DNA of 64,000 nt from positions 186,001-250,000 of the forward strand of contig SCVN01000016.1 of NCBI GenBank assembly GCA_004296885.1, given 5' to 3'. Below, one piece after another: positions 49,869 through 58,261 of the stretch. A program made the position numbers and the translations under genes. How positions within the stretch are numbered: the first letter of the stretch is position 1; every line of letters begins with the position of its first letter. The stretch comes from Nitrospirota bacterium. GTDB taxonomy: Bacteria > Nitrospirota > Nitrospiria > Nitrospirales > Nitrospiraceae. The notes under the pieces were generated by a model that saw only the letters and a list, made by a program, of their open reading frames with translations, did not search any database and was not told the DNA's origin.

Positions 49869-50615
49869 CTATATTCCCCATCCCCCCGACACGTGGATGT
49901 TCGTCCCGTTCACGTAGCGGGCCTCGTCGGAAAGCAAAAACCGCACAGCCGCGACCGTGTCCTTCACCTCGCCGACGTAGCCGGCGGGGATGCGTTTGAC
50001 CACGCCGGCCAGTTCGCCCGGCGGGGCGCTGCCCGAGTCAATGAACCCCGGCGAGACGGCGTTGACGGTGATGCCGTGCGGGGCGAGCAGCTTGGCCAGG
50101 GTCTTGGTCAAGATGAGCACGCCGGCTTTGGCGATGTAATGGGCGGTGACGTCCGGCTGGGCGACCATCTGGTCGGCGTTGGCCATGCTGAAGGTGACGA
50201 TCCGGCCGGACTTGCGGGCTTTCATGCCGGGCGCGGCCGCCTGGCTCAGATAAAAGATCGGGTGCAGGTTGTGGTCGAACATTTCCATCCAGCCCGCGGG
50301 CGTTTCCTCCATCAAGTTCACTCGGTGGTAGGGGCCGGCGCAGTGGATCAACGCGTCTATTTGGCCCCAGGCCTGCTCCACCTGTTGGACTAACGCCTGG
50401 CACGCCTTGGGATCGGAAACGTCACAGCGGATGGCGAGAGGCGTGCCGCCCCGATCCGTGACGGCCGCAGCCGTGTCGTGGGCCTCCCGTTCGCTGGCCC
50501 TGTAGCAAATCGCGACCTTCCAATGTTGGGCGGCCAGGTCGAGTGCGATGGCGCGTCCGATGCCCTTGGCTCCGCCGGTGATCAAGGCCACTCGACTCTG
50601 TGAGAATTGATTCAT
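49869..50615 (-). CDS. Short-chain dehydrogenase/reductase
   Basis: The 248-residue protein has the cofactor motif GGAKGIGRA near residue 15, the HCAGPYH segment in place of NNAG, a catalytic Ser in FSMANAD and the YIAK active-site Tyr-Lys pair. It ends with YVNGTNIHVSGGWG, as in FabG-like proteins. The substrate is unknown. A short dispersed repeat lies between it and the downstream glycosyltransferase genes. Confidence 0.92.
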   Translation of the reverse strand: MNQFSQSRVALITGGAKGIGRAIALDLAAQHWKVAICYRASEREAHDTAAAVTDRGGTPLAIRCDVSDPKACQALVQQVEQAWGQIDALIHCAGPYHRVNLMEETPAGWMEMFDHNLHPIFYLSQAAAPGMKARKSGRIVTFSMANADQMVAQPDVTAHYIAKAGVLILTKTLAKLLAPHGITVNAVSPGFIDSGSAPPGELAGVVKRIPAGYVGEVKDTVAAVRFLLSDEARYVNGTNIHVSGGWGI

Positions 50616-50677
50616 CGGTTCATATCCTCATTTTTCATTGAATTAATCGATGATCAAATCGTCAATGAGTCAATCGC

Positions 50678-51424
50678 TCAATCCAACGTCGCGTCGCGCG
50701 ACTTAAGCCGGTCTGCCAGTGCCTGCAAGACGCCGGCAGTGCGGGGAGAAAAGGTCTTGGGCGCCGATTTGGCCTCGCCGATCAGCACCTGCAGGTCCTC
50801 CAGACGGTCCAGGTCCCGATAGGGGGGCAGCAGGGCTGTTGTGAGTCCCAAGCTCTCGGCCTTTTTCCTTGTCAGGGCCGCGACCTGATCGGTGGACCAG
50901 GGTATGTCGGTGAACAAGTCCGGCGCAGGCCGTTGCAGCCCGATCAAATAATAGCCTCCGTCCAGGGCAGGTCCCAAGACCAAGTCATGGTCCTTGAGCG
51001 AGCGAAAGGCCGCTCCGAAGGTCGAACCGGGGAGTGTCGGCACGTCCGTTCCCACGATGACCACTTGCTGGTAGCCCCGGTCGAACAGCTCCTGAAATGC
51101 CCGGTGCATGCGGGCGCCCAGATCCTCGCCGACTTGATCCAGCAGGAGGAGCCCTTGCCGGTCCTCCAATACTTTAAAAAACACGTGCTCGCGTGAGGGG
51201 GAGCAGGCGAAGCAGCAATCGTACTGAACCGACTTGGCCGCAGCACGGGCCCGCTCGACCACGTCCAGCACCAGGCTGCCCTGGAGCGTGGCGGCTTCAT
51301 CCGGCGTGAGCGGGGGACAGAGGCGGGTCTTGACCTGGCCGGGAATCGGCGCCTTGCCGAAGATGACCAGGGCCGCCTTGGAACGTTGAGCGGAAGAGTC
51401 TTTTTTAGGTGGTGCCAGGCCCAT
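50678..51424 (-). CDS. Arsenosugar-type glycosyltransferase (TIGR04282, DUF2064)
   Basis: The 248-residue protein starts ALVIFGKAPIPGQVKTRL, the family's nucleotide-sugar-binding start. It has VIVGTDVPTLPGSTF and GPALDGGYYLIGLQRP, typical of the TIGR04282 family that is linked by gene context to arsenosugar synthesis. It is the second gene of a two-gene run with the GT2-type enzyme upstream. Its distance from arsM-arsS (44 kb) is unusual. Confidence 0.88.
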   Translation of the reverse strand: MGLAPPKKDSSAQRSKAALVIFGKAPIPGQVKTRLCPPLTPDEAATLQGSLVLDVVERARAAAKSVQYDCCFACSPSREHVFFKVLEDRQGLLLLDQVGEDLGARMHRAFQELFDRGYQQVVIVGTDVPTLPGSTFGAAFRSLKDHDLVLGPALDGGYYLIGLQRPAPDLFTDIPWSTDQVAALTRKKAESLGLTTALLPPYRDLDRLEDLQVLIGEAKSAPKTFSPRTAGVLQALADRLKSRDATLD

Positions 51425-51441
51425 CGTTCATCGCTCCGTGT

Positions 51442-52140
51442 TCATCGTGCATCACGGTACATGCGGGTGAGTCGATTCGGACTAACGCCGATCCAGTACA
51501 GGAACCGGAGCAGCCACATGAGCAGGATGGTGCGGATCGGGCCGTTGGTTTCCCAGCGCCGAAACGACGTGACCACCTGGGCGCGGAGGCAGGCGACGGG
51601 CCCCATCCGGTTCAAGCGGCGGGTGAGGTCTATGTCCTCCATCAACGGGATGGAGGCGTAGCCTCCCATCCGTTCGAAGACCTTGCGCCGCACGAAGATG
51701 GCCTGGTCGCCGGTGGCGATGCCGCTGAGACGAGAGCGCCAGTTGATCATGCACGCGATCAGCCGGCTGAGGGGGCGGTCCCGATCGAAGCGCAGATCGA
51801 AGCGCCCGCCGACACACTCCGGCTCTTGCAGGGCTCCGACGATGGCTTGCTTGGCGTGGTCCGGCAATCGGGTGTCGGCGTGGAGAAACAAGAGAACGTC
51901 TCCGCGGCTGGCCGCAGCGCCGACGTTCATTTGCAGGGCTCGGCCCGGCCGGCCGGTGAGCAGGGTGAGGGGGGCATCGGGAACGGCGGCGCGGGCGGAG
52001 GCCACGATCTCGCAGGTTCGATCCCGGCTGCCCCCGTCCACCACCAGCACTTCGTCGAAATCCAAGGCGAGGGTTCGGGTGAGTGTCTGCGGCAGGGCCT
52101 GTTCTTCGTTCAGGGTCGGGATGACGACGCTCACCGTCAT
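51442..52140 (-). CDS. Arsenosugar-type glycosyltransferase (TIGR04283, GT2)
   Basis: The 232-residue GT2-fold protein has SVVIPTLNEEQALPQTL, the DxD-type LVVDGGSRDRT, FLHADTRLP and a C-terminal helix typical of the TIGR04283 family. It is found with TIGR04282 and arsM/arsS in other genomes. It ends 18 bp before the TIGR04282 gene and is immediately followed upstream by a small membrane-protein gene. Confidence 0.9.
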   Translation of the reverse strand: MTVSVVIPTLNEEQALPQTLTRTLALDFDEVLVVDGGSRDRTCEIVASARAAVPDAPLTLLTGRPGRALQMNVGAAASRGDVLLFLHADTRLPDHAKQAIVGALQEPECVGGRFDLRFDRDRPLSRLIACMINWRSRLSGIATGDQAIFVRRKVFERMGGYASIPLMEDIDLTRRLNRMGPVACLRAQVVTSFRRWETNGPIRTILLMWLLRFLYWIGVSPNRLTRMYRDAR

Positions 52141-52571
52141 TACGTCTTGTCGGGCGTGGCGGTCTTGAACATGAAGTAGCCGACCATCAGGATCGTGCCC
52201 CAGAAAATCAGTTGCTTGTGCCAGAACAGCACTTCTCCGTAGCTGAGGAACGCCAGCGCCATGGTGACGGAGAGGGTGATGACGGTGTACCGCACGGTGG
52301 GGTTGGCGACCGTGGCATGGGCCCAGATCGCCAGGCCGGCAAAGTACAGGAGGACCGGGACCACGCCGGCGATTTCGAACCCGCCGCTGATCGACAGCAG
52401 GACGTTCAGGAAGCCGACGAAGATCATCGCCGTGCCGACCATCATCTGGGCGATGTTGAACTGACGGTCTTCCTGCGAGTCCTGGTCCCGGCCTCGCTCC
52501 CCGGTCGGACGGGGCGCGGCGGAGGGGGCGGAAGGTCCGGTCTCTGGCTGGTCTGGTTCGGTCGGCGACAT
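52140..52571 (-). CDS. Small four-helix membrane protein
   Basis: The 143-residue protein has a Pro/Glu-rich N-terminus and four hydrophobic segments (FNIAQMMVGTAMIFVGFLNV, VVPVLLYFAGLAIWA, YTVITLSVTMALAF, FWGTILMVGYFMF). A GTG at 52577 overlaps the dcd stop codon and could be the start; the ATG at 52571 follows at once. Its stop overlaps the GT2 gene, so it is coupled to it. I do not recognise a family. Confidence 0.6.
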   Translation of the reverse strand: MSPTEPDQPETGPSAPSAAPRPTGERGRDQDSQEDRQFNIAQMMVGTAMIFVGFLNVLLSISGGFEIAGVVPVLLYFAGLAIWAHATVANPTVRYTVITLSVTMALAFLSYGEVLFWHKQLIFWGTILMVGYFMFKTATPDKT

Positions 52572-52573
52572 GG

Positions 52574-53824
52574 TCACGCTTTAAAATGTTTGCTCAACGT
52601 GAGGCCTTGCCGTTGGTAGGAGGAGCCCAAGGCCGCTCCGTACACCTGTGTGGGGAGTTCCTGCATGGATTCATATACAACCTTGAAGAAGGTTTGTCCA
52701 TCGTAGATCTGGAAGGGGACGTCATGCGGCCGCACTTCCAGCACCACCTGGGTCCCCTGCAGCTCGCCGCGCCCGTAGCCGAATCCCGGATCGAAGAAGC
52801 CGGCGTAGTGGGTGCGCAGTTCGCCGCAGGCCGCTTCGTAGGCCACCATCTCGGCCGCATAGCCGGGCGGCACGCGGATGCGCTCCTTCGACGCAAGGAT
52901 GTAAAACTCCTCCGGTTCCAGTAAGAGGCTGTCGTTGCGATGGCGGCGGAGCGGCTCCCAGAAATCCAGGGCCGCATAGTGGCCGACTTTGGAGAGATCG
53001 ATCACGTGGCTGTTCTTCTTCGCCCGGTAGCCGATGATCGCCTCGGAGCCCAGGGTCTTGAGGTCCGGGTCCTGGCCCCGCAGGTCCACCCGCAGGAAGA
53101 GGCCCCGGTCGGTGCGGATCTCGCGCGTGCCCAGGGGCTTCGTGTCCGACACATTGTGGTAGAGCAGGGGCTCGCTCCGGTGCAGCGCGAGGAGGCCCTG
53201 GTCCGACAGTGTCGCGGGGCCCTGGATGAGCCGGAGCTGGTTCAAGGACAGGCCGGTACGGACTTTGATGGCGAAGGAACGGGGCACGATCTCCAGGTAC
53301 ATCGGGCCCTGGTAGCCGGGGCGGATTTCGTCGAAGCCGGTGTTCAGGTCCGTGATGACGCGCGTGAAGACGTCCAAGCGTCCGGTCGTGCTCTTGGGGT
53401 TGGCCCTGGCCCGGAGCTGCTTGGGGAGGTTGAGGCTTTCCAGCAGCGGCACCAGATAGACGTGGCCCTTCTCGAGGATGGCTCCGTCCCGCAAGTCCAT
53501 CTCATACATCACGAGGTCGGACTGGTAGAAGTCCAGGACCTCCTGCCCCCAGGACTGCACCGACCCCTGCCGCAGGCTCAGGCGGCTTTGGATGTCCGTC
53601 CGCTCCGGGAGGAAGCTGCTGAGCAGCCGGTAGGCTTTCCGTCCGAGGCGCAAATCCAGGCTGGCCGGCTGGATCTGCCGTTCCTGGATGGGCACCTCCG
53701 CGCGGATGGCCTGCTGTGCGATGAGCTGCTTGAGCCGCTGGTAGGGCAGGATGCCGTGCCGTCGCGGCGCCGAACGGGTCGGCCGTGAGGCCGCCCGGCC
53801 TTGGTGTCTGGGTGGCTTGGTCAT
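52574..53824 (-). CDS. dcd: dCTP deaminase (2'-deoxycytidine 5'-triphosphate deaminase type)
   Basis: The 416-residue protein resembles the long dCTP-deaminase family found in proteobacteria and others (IQPASLDLRLGRKAYRLLSSFLP, ARANPKSTTGRLDVFTRVITD, HYAGFFDPGFGYG). It converts dCTP to dUTP. The long C-terminal half repeats the fold. It overlaps the KamA-type gene start/stop by 4 bp, an unusual coupling of nucleotide and radical SAM genes. Confidence 0.85.
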   Translation of the reverse strand: MTKPPRHQGRAASRPTRSAPRRHGILPYQRLKQLIAQQAIRAEVPIQERQIQPASLDLRLGRKAYRLLSSFLPERTDIQSRLSLRQGSVQSWGQEVLDFYQSDLVMYEMDLRDGAILEKGHVYLVPLLESLNLPKQLRARANPKSTTGRLDVFTRVITDLNTGFDEIRPGYQGPMYLEIVPRSFAIKVRTGLSLNQLRLIQGPATLSDQGLLALHRSEPLLYHNVSDTKPLGTREIRTDRGLFLRVDLRGQDPDLKTLGSEAIIGYRAKKNSHVIDLSKVGHYAALDFWEPLRRHRNDSLLLEPEEFYILASKERIRVPPGYAAEMVAYEAACGELRTHYAGFFDPGFGYGRGELQGTQVVLEVRPHDVPFQIYDGQTFFKVVYESMQELPTQVYGAALGSSYQRQGLTLSKHFKA

Positions 53825-54969
53825 GCGTCCTCGAAGGCTCCGTCGCTGCAGCCGCTCATGGCCGGATGAGCGCCGAGCATGGGCAGTTCCCGCCTGCCCT
53901 GAGCCAGGTCGAAGGGTCCGTGGCCGTTGGCCGGTTGGGGATAGTGGAACGTCTTGTTCTCGTAATTTTTCAACACGGCGCCCTCGTCATCCAGGTGCAC
54001 CAGATAATCCGGCGGGAGAATCGGAATCTTGCCGCCGCCGCCCGGCGCGTCAATGACGAAGTGCGGGACGGCCATGCCGCTGGTGTGGCCTTGCAGCGCA
54101 CGGATGATCTGCATGCCGGTCTCCACCGTCGTCCGGAAGTGATTCGTGCCCTTGGTCAGGTCCGCCTGATAGAGGTAGTAGGGCTTTACGCGGGCCAGCA
54201 GCAGTTGATGCACCAGGCGCTTCATGACGTCCGGATCGTCGTTCACGCCCTTCAGTAGGACGGTCTGCGCGCCCAGCGGCACGCCGGCGTCCGCCAGCCG
54301 CCCGCAGGCGGCCTTGACTTCGGGGGTCAGCTCGTCCGGATGGTTGAAGTGCAGGTTCATGTAGATCGGATGGTACTTCTTGACGATCTCGCAGAACCGC
54401 GGCGTGATGCGCTGGGGCAAGGTGCCGGGCACGCGGGAGCCGAGCCGGATCAACTCCAGATGGGGAATGCTCCGCAAGGCTTTCAAAATGCGCGCCAGCA
54501 AATGGTCGGGCAGCAGCAGCGGGTCGCCGCCGGACAGGATCACGTCGCGCACCTCGTGGTGGGCGCGCAGGTACTCGATCGCGCGGTCCAGTTCGCCCTT
54601 CTTGAGGAAGCCGGGCTTGCCGACCAGGCGCTTGCGGGTGCAGAAGCGGCAGTAGATGGGGCACTGGTTGGTGACCATGAGCAGGACCCGGTCCGGGTAC
54701 CGGTGCACCAGGTGCGGCACGGGGCTCATCAGGTCTTCTTCGAGCGGATCGTCCGGCGCCTCGAAGTCGGCCATCTCGGCCGGGTCCGGGACCACCTGTT
54801 TCCAGATGGCATCCCCTTTGGCCTTGATCGTGGCCAGGACCGTGGGGGTAATGCGCATCGGGTAGTCGCCGACGACGGCCTCGATCTCCTTGGGATCGAC
54901 GCCCAAATGATCGGCCAAGTCCTTCGGTTTGACGATGCTGCCCGCGAGTATTTGTCGCCATTCCTCCAT
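53821..54969 (-). CDS. KamA-family radical SAM aminomutase
   Basis: The 382-residue protein has the CxxxCxxC cluster in TNQCPIYCRFCTRKR and family segments such as VRDVILSGGDPLLLPD and PYYLYQADLTKGTNHF. KamA-type enzymes use SAM and PLP to move amino groups (lysine 2,3-aminomutase). The C-terminal tail contains GPFDLAQGRRE, encoded by a CCTGAGCCAGGTCGAAGGG-type repeat, as if a dispersed repeat had extended the protein. It is upstream of and overlaps dcd. Confidence 0.88.
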   Translation of the reverse strand: MEEWRQILAGSIVKPKDLADHLGVDPKEIEAVVGDYPMRITPTVLATIKAKGDAIWKQVVPDPAEMADFEAPDDPLEEDLMSPVPHLVHRYPDRVLLMVTNQCPIYCRFCTRKRLVGKPGFLKKGELDRAIEYLRAHHEVRDVILSGGDPLLLPDHLLARILKALRSIPHLELIRLGSRVPGTLPQRITPRFCEIVKKYHPIYMNLHFNHPDELTPEVKAACGRLADAGVPLGAQTVLLKGVNDDPDVMKRLVHQLLLARVKPYYLYQADLTKGTNHFRTTVETGMQIIRALQGHTSGMAVPHFVIDAPGGGGKIPILPPDYLVHLDDEGAVLKNYENKTFHYPQPANGHGPFDLAQGRRELPMLGAHPAMSGCSDGAFEDA

Positions 54970-55057
54970 CAGAAGATCCGTCCCTCCTCTATAGGCCCTA
55001 TAAGCCGGCGCCGCCCGGATGGGAATCCGTCATGCCTCGTCCGGCGGTCCGCGCCCG

Positions 55058-55300
55058 TCATTGATTCACCGTATAGCGGGTTTCCAAGTGCGCCAGGATG
55101 TCCCTGGTGTCCGTCAGGACCTTGTCCCCGTCCTTCAGCACCGGTACGTAATATTGTCCGGATATCTCGAACACCTGCGTCCGCATGGGGCGGGCGTCGG
55201 GGACCACGACGCCCTCATACTCCAACTCCAGGTCCGCCAGCTTGTCGCGGACGAGCTCGCATTCCGGGCACCAAGCGACGTGATAGAGGGTTAAAGCCAT
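55058..55300 (-). CDS. Glutaredoxin/GST N-domain protein
   Basis: The 80-residue thioredoxin-fold protein has VAWCPECELVRDKLAD with a CPEC motif and VPVLKDGDKVLTDTRDILAHL, the cis-Pro and glutathione-binding pattern. It lacks a C-terminal GST domain. Cytoplasmic thiol transfer is likely. Confidence 0.85.
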   Translation of the reverse strand: MALTLYHVAWCPECELVRDKLADLELEYEGVVVPDARPMRTQVFEISGQYYVPVLKDGDKVLTDTRDILAHLETRYTVNQ

Positions 55301-55359
55301 GTGTTACAAGTCGTTAAAGTTGCAAAGTCTGAAAGTCGCAAGTTCCGGAGTCATCACGT

Positions 55360-56988
55360 TTAGACTTTCCGACTTTCAAACTTTTCGGCTGCTGTATCGA
55401 CTGCGCAGGGCACCATGATGGCGTCCTTCATGCCGTGGATCAATTTCTTTTCCGGCGTGCAGATGGTGGCCAGGATGCCGGCCAGTTCAACCCGGTCGCC
55501 GGCCACGAAGTAGTAGGGCGAGAGCCGGGCACGGCCGGCCATGGGCACCACGTCGTCCGTCCGCGCATCGTAATAGGCCGACTCGAACTGCCGGCCTTTA
55601 TGAAACTCCTGCAGGATGTAGGGGGTGGCGGGGAAAGAGGCCAGGGCCTTGTCCAACGCCCCAGCCCATTCCGACTGGGGTAAATCGTGGCCCACGGACA
55701 CGCCCCGGCTGCCCCAGGCCAGTTCCGAAAACCCCGAGGGCTTGACCACATAGTGACGGTCCTTCTGCGTGGCCCCCGCCAAATCGCGCCAATCGGCGAC
55801 GGCCCGGCCGCCGACCCGGAGGTCGGGGATGATCGCCGAAGGGGGCAGGGGGCTCGGGTCCAGGACCCAGGTGCGCGGCAGGACTCTCGTCAGGATCGGA
55901 TAGGACTCGTCGCCGAGTTCCCGTTTCCAAAACGAGGCCAGGATCGGATGATGAAACAGCGCGAAGGCCAACTTTTCTTCCAGCGCCGGTTTGAAGGGCG
56001 GCGTGACCAGCACCCGATCCTTCTTGGCACTGTACATCACCAGCTCGGCCTTGGGGACGTTCTTGAGGTCGAAGAGCTCGAAGAACCGATAAACCAGCGC
56101 CACCGGACGATCCCGCCCCTCGATGGTCGCAAAGAGCGCCTCTTCGGTGAAGCGCAGGTCGCGTGGTTCCAGGCAATAGGCATCGAGCCCTTGCTCCCGG
56201 AGCCGGGCCGCCATCCAGGCCATTTCGGGCCGGTAATCCCTGGCTTCCTCGGACACGACGATGCCCACGCAGCCGACCCGGTCGCCGATCTGTGCCCGCA
56301 ACATCCGGGCGAAGCCCTGCACCATCCCGTCGGCGCCTCCGAGGATCTTGAACGGGGGGGAGACAATCGCTGATGGTTGATGAGCAGCGTCCGTGTGGCC
56401 ATCCGCCATCGGCCATCCGCCATACGCTCTTCCCAATGCCGCGGTCAGGCCGATTCCGCCCGGCACCGAGTCCAGCTCCGTGATGACCATGCCTCCGTCC
56501 GTGGGCATGATGTCCGGACGGATGACGGTGGGCGTCAGGTCGCGGAACCGTTTCATCCGGCTGTAGGTGAGGAGGGACTCGGGTTTGCCCTGATCCAGAT
56601 AGCCGGCCACCCAACCCGGTTGAGCGCCGCGCAGGCTCTCCTGGTACAAGCGGTTCAGAGCCCGGTAAAAGGCCAGCAAGTGCCGGCCGAGCGACTGGAG
56701 AAACGCCGCCTCGTGGGGAGGCAGCAGCAAGGGGCCCGGCGCAATGCGCCATCTGGTGGCGACGGCCTGATCGGCGGGCGGCTGGGCGTCGGGCCCGACC
56801 GGACCGGTCTTGAGGTCATCCGACCCGTCGTAGAGGCCATCCCGGACCAGCGCATCACGGACGATCGAACAGCGGTGGAGCAGGTCCTGGCCGGTCGGGT
56901 GCGACAGATGGGGTGCGAGTGCCAACGATCCTCCGCTCTGGCTGCCTGTGGCGCTAGACGGACGGGAAAAGTCGCGTGATCGTAACAT
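55360..56988 (-). CDS. Conserved ATP-grasp-like protein of unknown function
   Basis: The 542-residue protein has PLYQESL-like helices, VITELDSVPGGIGLT with acidic and Gly residues, VVKPSGFSELAWGSRGVSVG and ILQEFHKGRQFES, which resemble the ATP-grasp nucleotide-binding strands. No substrate is indicated. An in-frame insert near residue 200 (GGWPMADGHTDAAHQPS) is encoded by a gccatccgccat-type repeat. Its last codons lie in another repeat. It lies alone upstream of the GST-type gene. Confidence 0.68.
   Translation of the reverse strand: MLRSRDFSRPSSATGSQSGGSLALAPHLSHPTGQDLLHRCSIVRDALVRDGLYDGSDDLKTGPVGPDAQPPADQAVATRWRIAPGPLLLPPHEAAFLQSLGRHLLAFYRALNRLYQESLRGAQPGWVAGYLDQGKPESLLTYSRMKRFRDLTPTVIRPDIMPTDGGMVITELDSVPGGIGLTAALGRAYGGWPMADGHTDAAHQPSAIVSPPFKILGGADGMVQGFARMLRAQIGDRVGCVGIVVSEEARDYRPEMAWMAARLREQGLDAYCLEPRDLRFTEEALFATIEGRDRPVALVYRFFELFDLKNVPKAELVMYSAKKDRVLVTPPFKPALEEKLAFALFHHPILASFWKRELGDESYPILTRVLPRTWVLDPSPLPPSAIIPDLRVGGRAVADWRDLAGATQKDRHYVVKPSGFSELAWGSRGVSVGHDLPQSEWAGALDKALASFPATPYILQEFHKGRQFESAYYDARTDDVVPMAGRARLSPYYFVAGDRVELAGILATICTPEKKLIHGMKDAIMVPCAVDTAAEKFESRKV
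56378..56426. repeat. gccat-type repeat inside a coding gene
   Basis: Several 'gccatccgccat' words end in GCCATACGCTCTTCCC, sharing 15 of 16 bases with an intergenic copy at about 31.09 kb. It adds about 16 codons to the ATP-grasp-like gene without breaking the frame. Confidence 0.5.
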
Positions 56989-57083
56989 GGCCCCTTGGAC
57001 CTGTACAAGAGCCGGTCGCAAGCCCCGTCCTACGCATCCGGCTGTATCGGCAAGGGTGGCAAGGCGTCTGCAAGGGAGGGTGA

Positions 57084-58088
57084 TTAAGGCAACCGGGGCG
57101 GAGCGCCCGGTGGGGAGGTCGCCATGCCGGAGCCATGCACCTTCACGCGGTTCTTGCCTGCGGCCTTGGCGGCATAGAGGGCCCGGTCCGCCGCTTCGAT
57201 CAGGTCTCCCGCGGTGGCGCCGTGTTCCGGAAGGCAGGCGATGCCGATGCTGCAGGACACAGCCACGCGCAGCGCCGCGAGATTCTGTTCCTCCGGTTGC
57301 GTGGTCAGCGCGGCGACTCGCTGGCGGAGTTGTTCGGCGAGGGTCAGAGCCCCGTCCAACGAGGTATCGGGCAGAATCACGGCGAACTCCTCGCCTCCGT
57401 AGCGGGCGGGCAGGTCGCTCGTGCGGCCGATCGGGCGGGTGCCGGCGGAGGGGAGCTGATTGTTGAGCAGCCGGCCGATGCCCCGCAGGACTTGGTCGCC
57501 GATGCCATGTCCGTGCGAATCGTTGATCGTCTTGAAATTGTCCAGGTCCAGGAACAGGAGCGACAAGGGATGGTTGGTGCGCAGGGCCTGGGCCACCATG
57601 CGCGCCAAGGAGTCCCGAAAGTATGAGTGATTGTAGAGCCCGGTGAGGCCGTCCCGGATGGACAGTTCCCGGAGTTGCAGGACGTTCTGCTCGAGTTGCT
57701 GGTTGAGCAACTCGATGCGGGTGAGCTGCCGTTTGGTGTCGGTGATGTCGAGGATGGTTTCGACGATATGGACGCGGCCGTCATGGGTTTCCGCCTTGGA
57801 CCATTGGACGAGCAGGTATTCATCGTTGGGGAGCGGCACTTCGCTGGCGGTGATCCGGCCCGTTTGCATGGCTTCGGGCATTTTGCAGAACGCGCAGGGA
57901 GCGGGGCAGTTGGCGATTTTCTCGTGACACGTTTGAACGGAGATGTCGCCGAACTTCGCGAGGGAGGTTTGATTCTGGAATTGGACCCTGTACGAGGCCG
58001 GGTCGATCACGGTGACGATCACCGGCTGGGAGTTGAGCAGTACCTGCGGATCGTATTGCGGGCGGATCGGGCTCGGTGGATCGGTCAT
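57084..58088 (-). CDS. PAS-GGDEF diguanylate cyclase
   Basis: The 334-residue protein has a PAS-like N-terminal domain with Cys54, Cys61, Cys65 and Cys68 (CHEKIANCPAPCAFC), a coiled linker, then a GGDEF domain with the active motif RYGGEEF. It should make cyclic di-GMP. The four-Cys cluster could bind a metal or an Fe-S centre and sense redox. No membrane helix is present. The ATG at 58088 begins the PAS region. Confidence 0.9.
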   Translation of the reverse strand: MTDPPSPIRPQYDPQVLLNSQPVIVTVIDPASYRVQFQNQTSLAKFGDISVQTCHEKIANCPAPCAFCKMPEAMQTGRITASEVPLPNDEYLLVQWSKAETHDGRVHIVETILDITDTKRQLTRIELLNQQLEQNVLQLRELSIRDGLTGLYNHSYFRDSLARMVAQALRTNHPLSLLFLDLDNFKTINDSHGHGIGDQVLRGIGRLLNNQLPSAGTRPIGRTSDLPARYGGEEFAVILPDTSLDGALTLAEQLRQRVAALTTQPEEQNLAALRVAVSCSIGIACLPEHGATAGDLIEAADRALYAAKAAGKNRVKVHGSGMATSPPGAPPRLP

Positions 58089-58261
58089 GGTGCCTCCTCG
58101 CCTCGGAACCCCACGGAGATTGAGTATCCAAAGAACGACTCGTAGAGTCAAGTGCGTGGCGGAATAATGAACCGGTGCCGGACTATGCTTCCTGGCAGTG
58201 GGAATCCCGCAATGAGCTGTTTCTTGCCCCTCCATCCTTCTGGGCGTATCATGGATTGGCT

